Source of the DNA: Trichoplax sp. H2
Lineage: Eukaryota > Placozoa > Uniplacotomia > Trichoplacea
Assembly (NCBI GenBank): GCA_003344405.1
Contig: NOWV01000044.1
Coordinates: 124,001-188,000 of the forward strand
Length of the DNA stretch: 64,000 nt
Direction: 5' to 3'
Part shown: positions 33,356 to 48,500 of the stretch, piece by piece
Layout of the letters: every line of letters begins with the position of its first letter
How positions within the stretch are numbered: the first letter of the stretch is position 1
Made by a program: the position numbers and the translations under genes
Notes under the pieces: model-generated
The model's input: only the letters and a program-made list of their open reading frames with translations
The model's database searches: none
What the model was told of the DNA's origin: nothing

Positions 33356-36300
33356 CTGGTTTTAATGGCGGTAATCGAAGTGATAATGGATCCATATGCA
33401 TTGGCAGTGTTAACCTCATACGTTGTGCTCCTACGGAACTATTTGGAAATGTTAGTGTTACATCCAATTGGTCTTGAGTAGAGGCATCCAATTTGATATT
33501 AGCTTCGAAAGTATGCAAAATTTGAGAAATAGGTTTGGATTGACTTGTTGTGCGCAGAAAGATATTGCAATAACGTTGAACTGGATGGCATTTGACTGAG
33601 AAATCTAAATTAACTCCGAGTTCATTGAGTGCACGCATAGCTAATTTAGTCCTAGTTGGACCAAGTATAGGAGAAGAGCCAACCATTTTAGCGGAGTACG
33701 ATAGAGGACATAATACTGGAATAAATAGGCAATTATTCTCCTAAAATTACAACATGATGTGATATATAATCAATCATCCCTCACAACGTGAACAAATGAA
33801 ATATACAATTGCATAAAATTTCACTAAAATCAAATTTTAATTCTGCACAAAAATTTATTTAAACTGTCTTGAATTGCTATATTTAAATCACTCACTTCAG
33901 ATGATGCCTTTCCATTAATGATACAAATGTAAGTAGTACCAAGTCTTCGTGAATCGGCCGATTGGGTATAGAATGAATCTAAATTGGTACTAAGTAGTAT
34001 AATTGAAAATGTAATCAAAATTTTTAAAATGACCTTTGATTAAGACCTGAAGAAAAATAATGCTGCTCATGAAATTCTAGTCATTTCTTATGTTAACCTT
34101 AAATCAAATGGAATATCTTGCGATTTCTTCGACTTCGATTGCGGAAACCGAAATGATATATGCATTTTACCAAAATTATCTGGCTGAATAAGCGTTGAAA
34201 CATCCATATGATTGGATAAATAGTTATTCATCTGAAAGCCAGTCTGGAATATTGTGGCATCGATGAAAACCTTGCTCTGGATATGAGTATCAATACTAGA
34301 GTATTCAATCAGGAGATCAATATTAAGCTATAGGTGAGTAAATCATTTTATTCTGATTTCAAAAACTGTTGTAATATTTAAGATATCCTATCAGGCGATA
34401 ATTTTAATCTTAGAATCTTATCTACTCTTTATAGTAATAGTAAATATCTAGATAGTAAATAGGAGTACATATGCACTCATAGATTGAATTTTCGATCTTT
34501 TAAGAAAAACGTATTGCTTAATTGAAAGTTGTCACTAAAACTATTTAAATAAGTATAATTTAATGGAATGATAACATTAGTCCTGTCACGTTCTGTGATA
34601 GTTACATAATTAGTATGTTACCTTCTTTCTATATATGGTTAAATATCACGATGTTATCACGTCAGGCGTATATAGATGTAGTTATGGTATTATATTAAGG
34701 TTATCTATATATGTATTCTCATGTTGCCATACTCGGTATGATATTCTATTTGTAATGTCTAAACTAGGGAAACCTTTCTCTTAGTGATGAGCTTGTAATC
34801 TACGCCAGTAGATCAAAGGTCGCAATAAAGAAAGTATATAAACTCATTATTTTAACAATAAAGTTAGTTCTTCAACTTAATTACTGGGTCTCCTTGCTGA
34901 GTGCAGATCTAGTACTTGTTACAAAATTTGGAAGTTGTAACAAGTCCATATATAGTGCCAGAGGTAAGAGATGATTGACTAAATTAATGGCATACGAGTA
35001 TAAACTGTGTAGCTAGGAATAACATTTTGATTCTTTTTTGAATTCGTTTACCTAGTATACCTAGATGCCATTCTCAATGATATCTATTGCTTGGCTACCA
35101 TTATACGGTAATTTACTACATGTCTATGATCATATGTAGCCTTACCTAGGTGTTGTTCTTAACGACATTTTTTGTTTGAGAACATTATAAGCTGTAGAGA
35201 TTCTTAATGATGAAACTGTCATTCCATCCTGATAAATCTTGAGTGGAAATCCTAAACCCGTCACTAATTGAACATGGCATGAAAATGACGTTGGTATTTG
35301 ATCAATGTTTATATTGATCCCCTGATTTGATAGCAGTCCAGTCATTAGGCCTTTAATTTGATCTTGATTGAAATGCTGAAATTGAATCTCTCTGCCGTAG
35401 ACAACACTATAACTGGATAACTTCGGTTCAGCAACTTTGCTGCATAATTTGGCTTTACTTGTCTACAGAAAAATTAAAGATTATTCATGAAACATGTTAT
35501 AATAACTGATAATTGCCTTGAAACTTAAAAGCTATTGCTAGATGATAGCTTATGTCAAGAGTATATCCGCCTTTTAACAAATCAATCATTGATATAACGT
35601 AAATAGAAGCCGTAATATATATTTCTATCGATATATTAAACCAACCTCATCCTGTCTACCGTATAATATTTCGTTATTTTGTTCGTGATTCACTAGGGGC
35701 AAATATCGATTTTGGTGGCGCTGTAGGATATCAATCAATATACTATCCAAGTTTTGGATACGAACACCAAACTAAAATTGAATGATTATAATTATTAAGG
35801 TTGCTTCCAGTTAGTCTTTATAAATACGATGATATTGATTTAATATCAATATTACTCTAATCGAAAGATCCTATGCTATGATACATTGTGCTAATTTAAT
35901 AACTTAGCCTCTAAATATTGACCATTTCTAACCTCAAAGCCATTGATGCGACGACCAAATAACTCAAAATTGAAATTGGCTTTAATAACTCGAGGAATTT
36001 TGCTATCGCTTTCATAGATTAACTGAGAATTTAAGCTAAGTCCAACTTTCCATGCGGCTAAAGAATTATACATTATATCAGATAAATATTGGGAAAACTA
36101 TAACCTTATTTCAAGTATTTAAATCAAGCTACTTTATCCATTCTTTTAGAAATATAAATTCACTTCATAATATAACATTTTTTAAATCATTCTGTTGTAC
36201 TTGAATAAATTGCATGATGAAATCCCTTTGAACTTTGCTGGTTACTATTGAATTTTTTGGTAAAATTTAAAGCATACTTCGCCAAAGCAATCCTGCAATA

Positions 36301-39300
36301 TAGATAATTTGTAAGTCAATACCATGAAAAATATGTCTTTACGTATTACTTTGTCAGCTATTGACGAAAAATCCAAGCGCATTACGGTATCGATCAATGA
36401 TTTGGTTAATTAGCTACTTAGAATTAGAGTTAGCTATCGCTCTACATACCAAATAATTTTACTTAATTAGCAGTAGTATTTAAACTTTAGTTATCACGGT
36501 CTTAAATTTAATACAAAGTCTACATTTTCGTTTAGTTAGTTTCATCAAATGATATGAACAGCATCATCTTGAATCATTACCCGATTTATTGGTCTATTAG
36601 ATATTGATAGCATATCAAAGCAATGCTAATTATCATAATATTGATAAGTAGTTTACTAAATTAGCAGTAGCGAATGTAAACTGTAACAATATAAGCAAGT
36701 GCTTTAATTCTTCAGCTATAGAATGTATAAGCCATTACAATGTTAACTGATGCTCTACTTAATTGCATCTAATAAATACGTTAACCATCACGGTGTTAAC
36801 AAACGACTTGGTAAATTAGCGGTAACAAATAACTAAAATAGGGTATTTGCTGTATTCAACTTTGTTAACTATAGTGGAAATGACTAACTTCAGATAGATA
36901 TACAAAATCTTTTATATATTTATTAAATACCTTCTGTGCGCTGATTGACTCTTCGACTTAGCCAAGCTTTGCAAATAAGAGTGAAGAAATGAACCAACGT
37001 AAGAATTACTTTCATTTCTTAGCGTTAATTCTATCCTACGTAAATCACTTTCCAGACAGTTGGTTTCCATCATCATAACAAATGCAGCTATTCGGAGCTC
37101 GATCGCATTCGTTTTATCTTCATATAGATCAGCTAGGAAGGATATTAACTGCAAAGATGATTTGAAAGGGGATATCGAGAATATAAATTCGTTAATTGTT
37201 GATTTGTGTCACACTTAGGCAACGGATTTTGACAATATTCGAATATCATGATATTTACTTCTCTAGGAATAGACTGAGCAGGTATTCTCCACAAAGCATA
37301 AATCGCCATAGTTCGAGTTTCAGTCGATGGACACCTTACCATGCACTTAACTAATGCTCGAATAGTTGCAGGAAGACCAGCATTCGCTATCGCTTTCAAT
37401 CCTAACATGATCTCTTTTTCTTGGTTATTCTTTATTCCATCCTCCAGTGATTTTATAAGATGATGATAAGCTGATGGTGGTAATTCCTAATATCAAGTTC
37501 GATTACAATACATTCATATTTAGAACTCATATATCTACCGTCCTGAGAATAGGCGATATTTATAAACATTCTAAATTCCTATCTGAACAGGAAGGCTTAT
37601 TGCAACTGAACAAGTATGGTACATCAACATTTTGGACAGTCACACACGGAAATATTGCACCCTGCAAAATGCCTTTCTATGGCTCATACTAAAAGCTAAA
37701 GAATAATCTATTTGCCATATAGATTCGTGCTTATCTTATAAATAACTATCAACAAAGAGAAAAATTCACGTCAATACTGGTTGTTGATGATAAACTAATT
37801 TGATGCTTAATTAACGCAACGTTATCGTGGTAGATATCAGATAATGATTCTTGTATTTACAACATGGACGGAAGTTACGGTTTGCGTTAGAAATACTACT
37901 ACGTTATAACGATGGCTAAATCATTTTAGCATTACTTAAATACACTTTAGATATAGCATATCTAAAACTTGGTAATGATGATTTTGATATTTTAAAGGAA
38001 AAGCACTGCTATTATCACCATGCAAACGATTAGTACCATATCGCATCATGATCAAATCGTAATAACTCAAAAGTCGAAATGCGATCCGGTCACATTAAAA
38101 CCTAAGAAGGAATTGCAAGGCTAATAGTATACATTAAATCTGTCCCTTATCCTATCAAGATGAGGAAATGGTACTACTAATCCTGTGTTCGTATTGTCTA
38201 TAGTTGTAATATTAAAGGTGTTTCTTAATATCCAATGACTCTTTACTAACGAGTTGCAGTTAGGGTATTATTTTCATATATCGGGGCATCATCAGTTATT
38301 TATGGAGCGATAATTATACTGTTATGAAAATTATATGTAATGGAAGGAGATTATTAAGGCCTGTTAGTAAATTTAAGCTTACATAATCCATGAGCTCGTC
38401 TTGGTTTTTGTATAAGGTATGGATTATTGATCCTAGGGTCAAGGTACATTCAGTTCTCAGATAGGGTTTCTTCCTGCACAAAGTCTAGGATAATTAATGC
38501 AGTATAAGAATCAGCTACGATTACGATAAGAAATCTTAATTAATATACTATTTTAAGGATAGTTTTGAGATAGAGTAGCACACAAAGCTGTTATATGAAA
38601 CCGATTTTTAAAAGGATCTAATGCACTAGTCCGATACCTACAGCTGCAGAAATATCACATTCACGGGATTATTGAATTAGTATATATTAAATCTAGTCTG
38701 TTACTAATATGGCTAAAGAACATAGTAGCATTAATGTTATAATGCACTGAAGGATTAACATAAGATAAATTCTCGAAGATTATTGTAAAGAAGAAGTTGA
38801 AAATGGATGATACTGACAATGTACATAGTTTATAAAATATTTACATACGTCAGCAAGTTTTAAAGCAACAAAGTAAATAACGAAATTTGAGTTACAGGAT
38901 TAGGAAGATGAGCAAATGAAAAATTATTGATATTAGTAAGCTATAAAATATTTAAAAAGATTAATATTTCCTCGCTTGGGTATAAACAATTTATGTAAAG
39001 TTCAAGATATCTGAATTACTTGGAAAGTTTCTTTATAAAGTAGAAATTTTTTAAGCTACAACCTACAGTAATCGTCTTGATGGTCTTTGCGGTAGGCCTA
39101 CTCATAAATGACAAAGCGGCTAACCATTGCTTCTGAACATTGTAGGGAACTGTATCACTCTCTGTCATTAAATGAAAGATTGCCGTGGCTGCATCGTCGG
39201 TGCCAATAATAGGGAGAGCTTTAAGTAGTAGAGATCTAGATTGAAAGCATGGCACAAGCCATTAGATATGCGGATAATAGTTGAATTTAAGTGCAATATA

Positions 39301-42300
39301 AATGCTAATTTAGCAAATCAACTTCCAACAGCATTAGTTACCTCTTAAAAGAGTGTCTGCTATATCGTCTCTGGATGAGATATTGCAGGTTCTGATGGCC
39401 ACTCAATTTTAATTCATCAATTAAATTAAAAAATTCGCGTGATTCGGGTACATGCAATTGGCTAGATGCTAAATCCCTTTCAATGGTACTTAATAACCGA
39501 TCAATCTGATAGATTAAAAGAATAACTCCAGTTTCATAAGGTAGTTTTGAATATAAATCATGATAGACAATTTTTGAAGTGAATATTGGCTTAATGAGTC
39601 ATAAATTACTATTATTTTGCCTTGCCTTTAGAAACTGAAATTTGGTATTCCTTTCATGATGCCTAAATATTTTAGAATTGATCGCTAAACTTTGATGTCG
39701 ATAACCTAGAATAGAATATTGGATTGCATCTGCATTAATAAAATAATATTCCCATTATTAATACTATTACTTTGTGTTTGTAAGAGCATAATTTAATACA
39801 GATAATATAATTTGCCTGATTATACAGTTGTAACGTAATTTTGTATTGGATTGTAGGCTAGTAGCCAAATTTAAGATGATGCGCGGTTAATAACTTTCTA
39901 TATTTATCATAAGCCCTATTTAGCAACTTATAGCCATAGATTGCAAATGAAGATTCTATGTTAGAATACAGATAACTATGTACATTAGGGGTTTCGGGGG
40001 ACTGTTGATGCTAGAGGCAACAATAGATATTTAACTTATGTATTAAGATATGATTAGTTCATCATATTTTGGCTAGTAGAAATAATATCTACGTAAATAC
40101 TATGGCAGTTTCCATACTAGATTATAGATGATCCACTTTAAAATGTGGTTACTACTATTATGCGAATTATAGCTGCAAATGTTGCGAAGAATATTTAAAA
40201 GACAACTTCAGATTATTTATTAGCCCTGTCTAGAAATCTTTTTTGTAATTGTATCCGGCTAATCTGGAGTTGTGTACAGATGATCTTTATAAAGATCTAT
40301 CAAAGTTCTAATTTTACACGAATTTTGGGAGTTCGTGATTGATTACATCACAACAGTAGGTATTCCGAATTTAATTAGAATAAATGAATGGGTATTACTG
40401 GTATTTATAATAATAATAGAATGCTTTAAAGCTTAACGTGAACAAAAAAGAATTAGAGTTAAAATTTCTTCGATTTACTAATAAACTGAATAAGAACGAC
40501 TAGTTGCATTTGTAAGTGATCCAACTCTAGTCTATAGTTGCATTATTTTAATGCATTTAAGTAGTAGACGGCTACTCTATTGTTATTTTTTAGCTAATAG
40601 GCCTATTAGAATATATTGAAAGAATTAGTGTATATGGAATGACTAATGATCATCAAATTGCTTCCGTTCATGTACTCGTATGTCGATTAAATAGCACTAG
40701 CCAATTGCACGTTACTATTGCTGACGATACCCGCCTCCTTTGCTGTTTTTGTTTCTAATAGTTGGGTGGAGATCTACGACTAGCAGTGGCCAGTAATAGC
40801 TGCAAAAATAATCACAAATTTGTATCCAGCAGTTCGGCAATACCAAAAATACAAAGTACTAAGCTTTCTCCGTCATTATTGGACAAGCAAGTTCATGCAG
40901 ATAGGCTCGCATACCACTAACAGTTAGGCAGTAAATTGGTATACATGAAATGGCTCAATTGCACGAACTACGCTGCGCTATAGTAGTTAAAAACTACGAT
41001 GGACAGCTTTAGTTAAACTATCAATTTACTATATATTGTCATTTTAACCTGGTAATATAGAAATATATTATAAAGAGAATAAGAATAGAATTGTGATTTG
41101 GACCATCTATTCATCATTATTGTAAGACGTTCATAACAGCTTTAAATTTAAGCCTATCACATTAACTTACCCTGAAGTTTATAAAGTTCTGATAAATCGT
41201 GTTTCAGGGCATAATTGACAAAATACTTGAATACCCGTCTAAACAATAACAAATACATAGAAAGTAAATTGAAGTATTTACCAATCCTTTTTACGATCAA
41301 CAACAAGTTAAGTATATTATCTGAAAAGACGTAAAATGCCTACGAGTACTGATTAGAATCCATGACTGAACTGGAATTAGAATATATAGAAATAAAATCA
41401 ATCCGATAGAAAAATCTATTTACTCTATTCTTCAACATAAGCTAAACTACGCAATAGATTGGTTATACCGATACATCGGTTTAGCTAATGTCGATTTATC
41501 CAACTTTCCAACTGTTATATATTGCATATTATTTCAGTAGTGTCGATTTTTATCGCCAGAACTTTGATGCACAATTATTTTAAATTAATAGGAAAGCAAT
41601 TAAGAAGAGCATTGAATTAAAATCGTCTTTGATATCACGACGATTACAAAAATTAGTTCGATTGCTACAATACCGACGCTGTCAGTTACTGAAATAGCTA
41701 ATAAAAATAATCATAAAAGGATAAACCAGATCGTATTTTAGATATTCTTTGGTACCACTATTATTTTTTACTAAATAGCAGCAAACAGCGTGAACTCTAG
41801 CTCTAAATTAGCACTATTATTTTCTCCTAGAGATTCCTATCCAAGATTGTTTATTTTTACTGCACCTCGTTTCAACCACTACTGATCCTTTATCCTTGGA
41901 AAATGGTACAAAGGTAAATTTCTCTCTTCGGATACTTCTTTTAATGATTCCATTTTCACCTTTATTATTGGTAATTTGGAAAGTGGCACTATCTGCTACT
42001 TGGAAGTGATCTTTACAATTCTAGTCAACATGTAGGAATTCATCATTTCGATAAGTATACAATGGCAAAATTAAGTATACAGTATAAAAAGCTACGCAGC
42101 TATTTTTATTACCTCCCGACCGATGTCATCAAAAGTGCAAGATGATGATAAAATTCTTCCTTTGCAATTAGTAACATCGCGAAATTTTGTCACAGTAGTT
42201 AGGCCTGGCTTTTCGGTGTTAATGGTGTAATTAGTCAGACAGGTACCATCAATATCGGACTGAAAAATAAAACAGAAACATTCATAAATATCTTTATGAA

Positions 42301-45300
42301 AAGCACGGCAAATTTTTCAATTACAGTATATAACTAATGAAGACGGCGTCATGAATTATTTATAAACAAGAAATGAATAGGTAGGTAGTGATTGGCATAG
42401 CTCTTTGATTATACGTGCTATAAATACTAATAGTTTAGTTGTGTAATTAATTCTATCCTCCATTCGATTCTATTCCTGGCCAGCAATAAATAGAATAAAA
42501 AATTTCGTACTTGTATATTCGTCTTTAATGAGCATAATTATGTATACAAATATGAAGTAGAATATCACCCAGATCATAAATTTTAGCTAAAAATTGTTTA
42601 AAATCAATAATTTTTATTTTATATCGCTGAAGAGTGATCTATAGAGCCGGATGTTTTTGTCCATCCATGTCCATTAATTCTCTACAGGAATGAGATTTAT
42701 AAGCAATGGATTTACGTAGAATTGGAAGCATTGACAGCATTAGTAAAGATTGCTCTATTTAGCTATGTATATTATACTTGAAAAAATTGAAGAGCAATGA
42801 GCTTTACATGTCAAGGAAGAGTAATCTACCGCGAAGGTTATCGTTGCTTATTAAATTATAAACTACGCTAAAGACTATTCTTTCTAACTACTTACTGTAT
42901 ACATCATACCTATAAATGTCTAAAAGCTATGATTTTGCATACATTTAATGAAAAATTGGGACATGAAGGATACTTTTGACCAACGCTGTATGATCTTATT
43001 GGAGGTATAAACAATTTAGAAGCCCTAGTTTTATTTATTATGATGAGTAACCTATGGGCAATAATGACTATATATATCACTAACGTGGATTATAACCTGT
43101 AGTAGGTCTATTCCTTTGATAAAGACATATAAAATTTATCCAGAAATATATCTTTCGACTAGTTATTAGCGAACCAAATGGATAAAATTGTCTCGAGAAG
43201 TCTGAACAGTATCTTAACTTCAGTATGCTTAATTAATTAATAAGAGCTCGAAAGCGATACTCTTGGATATTACAGAGGAGTAATTTGCAGCTAAGGTTAT
43301 TCCATCTAATGGTGTATCTTATAGCTGAGAATATTTTGAAAGGAGTGATTTATGTGTCATAGAGGATTAAATGATCGTATAGAAAACTTTGCCCAGCAGC
43401 ATACATTATAACTAACAATAACATTAACAAGTCGCGATTCAGATATTATGGAATGAAATAATTGCATCAGAAGAAAGTCAAGTAGATTAGAGAATAGCTT
43501 AGTAGGTTTATTGTTATTCTATGTTACAATAGCTAAAGAATCAGGTTGTAAGCATTAACTTACACTAATATGAAGCAAAGTCAAGTAGATTAGAGAATAG
43601 CTTAGTAGGCTTATTGTTATGCTATGTTGTAATAGCTTAAGTATCAGGTTGTAAGCATTAACTTACATTAATATCAAGCAGCTGCGTCAAAATTTCTAAC
43701 ACTAAAATCTAATGTCCATAGGGCGAGAATACTCCCTGCCATGAACTTAGAAGGCAAGGACTTCTATAGGTCTCATGCAGCAAAAAATAAAATAGCTTTA
43801 CTTTGGCCAATCATGGATCATTTTTCTCCTTAGAGTTCAAGAAATGGTCGATTTAAATAATAAGAGTAAAACACTTAAACTTTAAACACTACTAAGCCTT
43901 AGTATTATTAGAGCACCATAATGAGCAGTATAGTGTACGTGATACATGGCTAGTAAAAGCTGGAGGGAATGATAGCAAATAATAGAAAAGTCTTGGAGAA
44001 ATATTTATTCACTGGTAGGGGAAATCGAATATATAATTTCAAATTGCAAAAATTTGAAAGATCTTAAGTTAGAATAATATTAAATTAATTCAGAAGCATC
44101 ATTATTAAGCTTGAGCTCCATGAATGGCTATGACATAAAATAGAAAACAGCGTAGACATGTTGGAGGTAAATTAGTGACTAGTGCAGAGATAAATTGGAG
44201 TAGGCGCGCTTAAAGTGGGTAATCTAGGTTATGATTTAAAAACGTTGAAACACTTTCCATCTACTAAGTTCAAGGGTCATTCATTGCTAATGATGAAAGT
44301 AACAAATAGCTTATAAGCAATCGTTAATTTGGCCTAGAGCTCGATTGAGATTTTCAGGTAAATATAAATACAAACGCATCTAGAATCAAAAATAGTGCGG
44401 TATCAATGTTGACGGCATATCTTTTTCAAAGCGCTATTTTTAAATTAAATTTCATAAGTAATCATTAACTCGACACTGAGTTCTATTGAGATATTTATGC
44501 TAATACAAAGATAAACGCATCTAGAACTATAAATAATATTAATGGCGACGGTATATCTTTTTCAAAACTGTATTTAATGCTATAAGCAATCACTAACTTG
44601 ACCTAAAGTTTCATCTAGATATTCATGCAAATATAAAGACGAACACGTCTAGAATTATAAGTAGTATTAATGACGACGATGTATCTTTTCAAAGTGCCAT
44701 TTTAAATTATATTGCATTTTGCCATAAGATTAGTCGCTTTCAGATAGGCCGTGCCAAGGATGGCTATCATAATTTATTACGGTACTAGTATTCAGAACGT
44801 GAATTCAATTGAAGGTAAGATATTGGAAGACTGAATTGGAATGAACCACAAGAAAACAGGGACAGAAATAGCTTAGAACAATGTCTAAGCAAAGCTAACA
44901 TATGAGCAAATAGAGCAGATGGTAGTGTTTGAGGTAATACTAGCAGCGATCTTAGTTGCAAACTACCTATAATTCTAAAATAAAGCGAAAGATTGGTTAA
45001 GATTGATGCTTACCTCTGAAATGGAGTATTGAGTTTGATACGGTATATAATTCAAAATAAATCCGCTAATAATGCCCCTTTTAACGTTTAGAACCCATTC
45101 TGGTTCATGTTTATTTGTGTAAATAGCAGTAATTTGACCATGGATCCATTGAAAATAAGTGGGATAGGCGGCTAATCCTTTAGCAAATGCATTCCCATCT
45201 TTCGATGGTCGATTGTCTTGATATAGTCGGATCGAATTTAGCTACATGATCACAATATTAGGATGGAATTTATTTACGCGTAGATACTTAATCAAATAAG

Positions 45301-45548
45301 AAATCCTTTTAATTGCCTTTACATAATCTACTCATTTTATACATCTACCACATGCATGTATAAATTTATTAATTTGGATTGACTGAATACCGGTACCTTC
45401 AATTTGACGATATCATGTCGAAAGATTTCAAGATCGACTTTAGAGATAAATCGAATTTCTGAAGTATATCGGTGGCCATGAGGATTTAAAACTGACTTGG
45501 AAACATAACCTTGATAGGAAAATTTATATCCCCAGCCAACTTTATACC
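33356..45548 (-). CDS. Large lipid transfer protein (apoB/vitellogenin/MTP superfamily), first exon not found
   Basis: Exons: 45397-45548, 45014-45241, 42113-42259, 41861-42020, 39626-39705, 39342-39505, 39020-39235, 38383-38473, 37259-37486, 36931-37148, 36201-36292, 35933-36057, 35646-35771, 35146-35462, 34098-34295 (or from 34327), 33896-33989 and 33356-33740. About 1,007 residues before the TSR exon. LLTP hallmarks in order: N-terminal beta barrel (GWGYKFSYQG), the signature EWVLNVKRGIIS, the DIDGTC...NC disulfide region, helical repeats (IDRLLSTIERDL, SLLLKALPIIGTDDAATAI, TLTLGSIIHTL, GLKAIANAGLPATIRALVKC, ELRIAAFVMMM), then beta-sheet segments (FELFGRRINGFEFGVRI, VQLVTGLGFPLKIYQDG). Members load or carry lipid in the secretory pathway. 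The repetitive amphipathic region of apoB and the vWD domain of vitellogenin are absent. If exon 33356-33740 is not spliced it stops at 33300. The signal-peptide exon must lie above 45548 and was not located. Confidence 0.88.
43470..43675. repeat. Tandem duplication of about 102 bp in an LLTP intron
   Basis: The block GTCAAGTAGATTAGAGAATA at about 43477 recurs at about 43579, followed in both by TTATTGTTATNCTATGTT and GTTGTAAGCATTAACTTACA. A few substitutions separate the copies. Confidence 0.9.
44318..44706. repeat. Three diverged tandem copies, unit about 130 bp, in an LLTP intron
   Basis: The order CAATC.(T)TAA, GAGATATT(C)A, CGCATCTAGAA and GACGG.ATATCTTTTTCAAA is repeated three times (starts near 44318, 44450 and 44587). 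Copies are perhaps 70-75% alike. Confidence 0.75.
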
Positions 45549-48500
45549 CTGAAAGGACTGAGATTCCCATATCAGTAGCAATATTATTAAAAAAATAAAT
45601 TTTACAGATAAAAGTTATCGATACTCCTTATTATACGTATTAGTTGACAAGCAGCGCTGTTGCATTAAATATAATTATACTTTCACTCCTATCATTACGA
45701 TGTATCATTCCATATTATTTATGATGATCTATAATGCCGTTTGACACTTAATGTGAATACTTTTATATCTTTTACAAAGTAGATGTAACATTGGTAGATA
45801 TTCATACTGATTTATAGGATAAAAAAACGTCATTAAATAGCGAGCGATGAAAAGGTGGCAATAAATAAGTAGCAACTACTCTATCTTCTGCATCAAGAAT
45901 AAGAAGATAGCATAGACGAGATGCAGGTGAATAATTATGCAAATAATGAGATAGCATCGTTGAAGAAGTACCAATTGCAGATGATGAGCAATCGCCTGAA
46001 ATTAATCTTATTCCGGAAAATAAATAAATAGGATGTTGGTATTACTGATTAGATAATTAGGCTCATATTATTATTAAAGCTACCCAATACCAAGTAGTAA
46101 CTCAAGTACAGTAGTGTCCTTGTTATGTCGCAAGAAAATGAAGCCTGAACACTTCTTGGTAAGAGGGGATAGAACGTGTATACTAGTGATTAATCATGGA
46201 CGTTATAAAAGAAAATTCCTAAAGGTCCTAGGATTAATCTCTGGCTATGCAGGCTATAATATTAGTGATCAAGCACAACGGTCAGCCTTATTATATGCAA
46301 TAAGAGGACAGTATTTATGATCAAGTAGGAATAATACGCTGAAATAAAACAAGTTTTAGCTAGAAATCGAAGAACAATCACGGATGTAAATTAGTAAAAG
46401 GTAGAATCGAAGCCATGCCAGATATGGAAGTACGGCTGCCTATTTTCTGAATTAGTGAACCTAAGCTATACTTAATTTTGATTGCTGTATTTTAATTTCT
46501 CTATCTTACTTGTCTTACGAAAGAAGACTTTTATCACTGTGATTCAAGGTTACAACTGATCTCAAGGTTTTAAAGTATACCTAACAGCAGAACGATTGAG
46601 GAAACTACTCAAAATCTTATAAAGTAGAGCATCATATCTTCGATCTTGTAGTAGAAACACACTAAAGGCAAGCTAATATCTTTAACATGTATGCGTGAGA
46701 AGGAAAAGTGATCGCGAGAGATTCGCATATAATTCGCTGACTTGTAGTTGCATTACTATAGCTCGTAGATAAAGCAAAAATAATCAAATCTACTAAACAA
46801 AATGGACATTATAAAAAATTTCATATTACTTAAATATTAATAAACACATCTAGTATACCTAAAAAGTTAGATCGGAAAAAAAATTCTATTAACTAATTTA
46901 AAGAAGAATAGACGAGCCTGCGATCAAAATAATAAGCGATACTTTGTATTTTTAATCCAGTAATTTAAATTTCACAAATTTCGAATATTATAATTAATTA
47001 CTCATTTCAATTACTAAATAGCGTAGATAAGGATTTACATTGGAGTAATAATGTAAAATTTACATCTTGTATTTATTTAACATTGATTAGAGGGCGAATT
47101 CTATTCATAAAGTTGACACACAGTAAGATCATATCTTAGATTTAACTTACGCTGATTTAGCTCCAATGATACAACTAGCCATGATATTCGTTTCAATATT
47201 CATAATCACAACAAGGAATAGGCAAAAATTGAAGATTTAAAAAATAAGTAGTAAAATAAATTTACATCCGAAGACAATAATCAATTCGACCTTTGCTATT
47301 CCACAACGATATTACTCTTAGCCTTATTATTAGATATCAATGCAAGACGATATTCTATTTATTATTTTCAGTATTTTATATCATCGAGACTAATTTGTTA
47401 AGGACTTATTTCGGTATCTTATTTCGTCTGTTATCAGTAATAGCAATTTTATTTCTCATATTTATTAAATACACTATCGTAAAAATAGCCAAAATAATTG
47501 CCATGTTAAATACTAATTGACGAAACTGAATTAGCTATTTATTACTGTTGCTAAGAATTACCTTGAACTGAACAAGCAGTTATATAAAAGGCGGTAGCAA
47601 TCGCCAGTAGACTTTTGACTTGCATGGTGAATTTTCCTAGACCTGCTTAGCTTTTAGTTAATCATCTTGCGATTGTTTTTTGCTATCACCCAAAACTAAC
47701 AGTCAATTATTGAAACTGCTAATCGTAAGAGCCTAAACAGATTAATATACCAAATTTGGTTTTATTTATTCAGATCATGCGCAAAAATGTTATTATTTTA
47801 GTGCCGACTATTTCCGAACGTTTTATTTGCAGTCCTAGTTTTCGTAGCTTCAGTAATTTATTTATTTTTATATTACTTCGTAGCCAACCTGGAGATTGCA
47901 CTGGAATCCATAGTTTATTTTAACCCTATTGTGTTGAAATCAGCTAATTTTTATAACTAAAGAAAATTTATGATGAATTTAAGATATTCTGCAAATCGAC
48001 TACGTAAATAAATAGATTCTGACCATGTTCATGACACGCTTCTACCACTGAACTAGTGGCTGGGTATAATTATTTCTTAAATTTTCCCGAATAAATGTAG
48101 TGTACTGTACGTATGTTTAGCCATGCCTTTCATACTGGAGCCTGTTTAGACTAGCATTAATAAAATAGATCGCATACTGTGTACTAAGATTGATGGGATG
48201 AGATGAATCATCAAATTGTGAGAGATTATTTATTCAGAAGTTATTCCTAGAGGTATAGGATGAAAAATTTGACATATTAAACTTCCAAGCGAAATCAAGG
48301 CCTAATAAATAACAATATTATAAAGCTCAATACTAAGGAAATGGTTGTTCATATTTAAACAGAGTTGAATAGCTTTGCATAGTAAGATATAATGAATTAC
48401 ATCCAAATGATCCCGTTCTATTTTAAGAAAATGATGATATTTAGCTCAGTTCCCATGAATGATTATCAATACAATTTTCAATCACAAAGACGTTAAATAA

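Noticed and set aside
34296-34327. LLTP exon starting at 34327 (acceptor CTATAG).
   Set aside because: The extra residues resemble the family, but phase does not match exon 35146-35462. The acceptor giving 34295 fits, so it was used, with the other noted as possible if a small exon is missing.
47293-47520. 75-codon plus-strand frame rich in hydrophobic residues.
   Set aside because: It lies in A+T-rich gene-poor DNA where Leu/Ile/Phe codons are expected by composition; no homology and no splice context.
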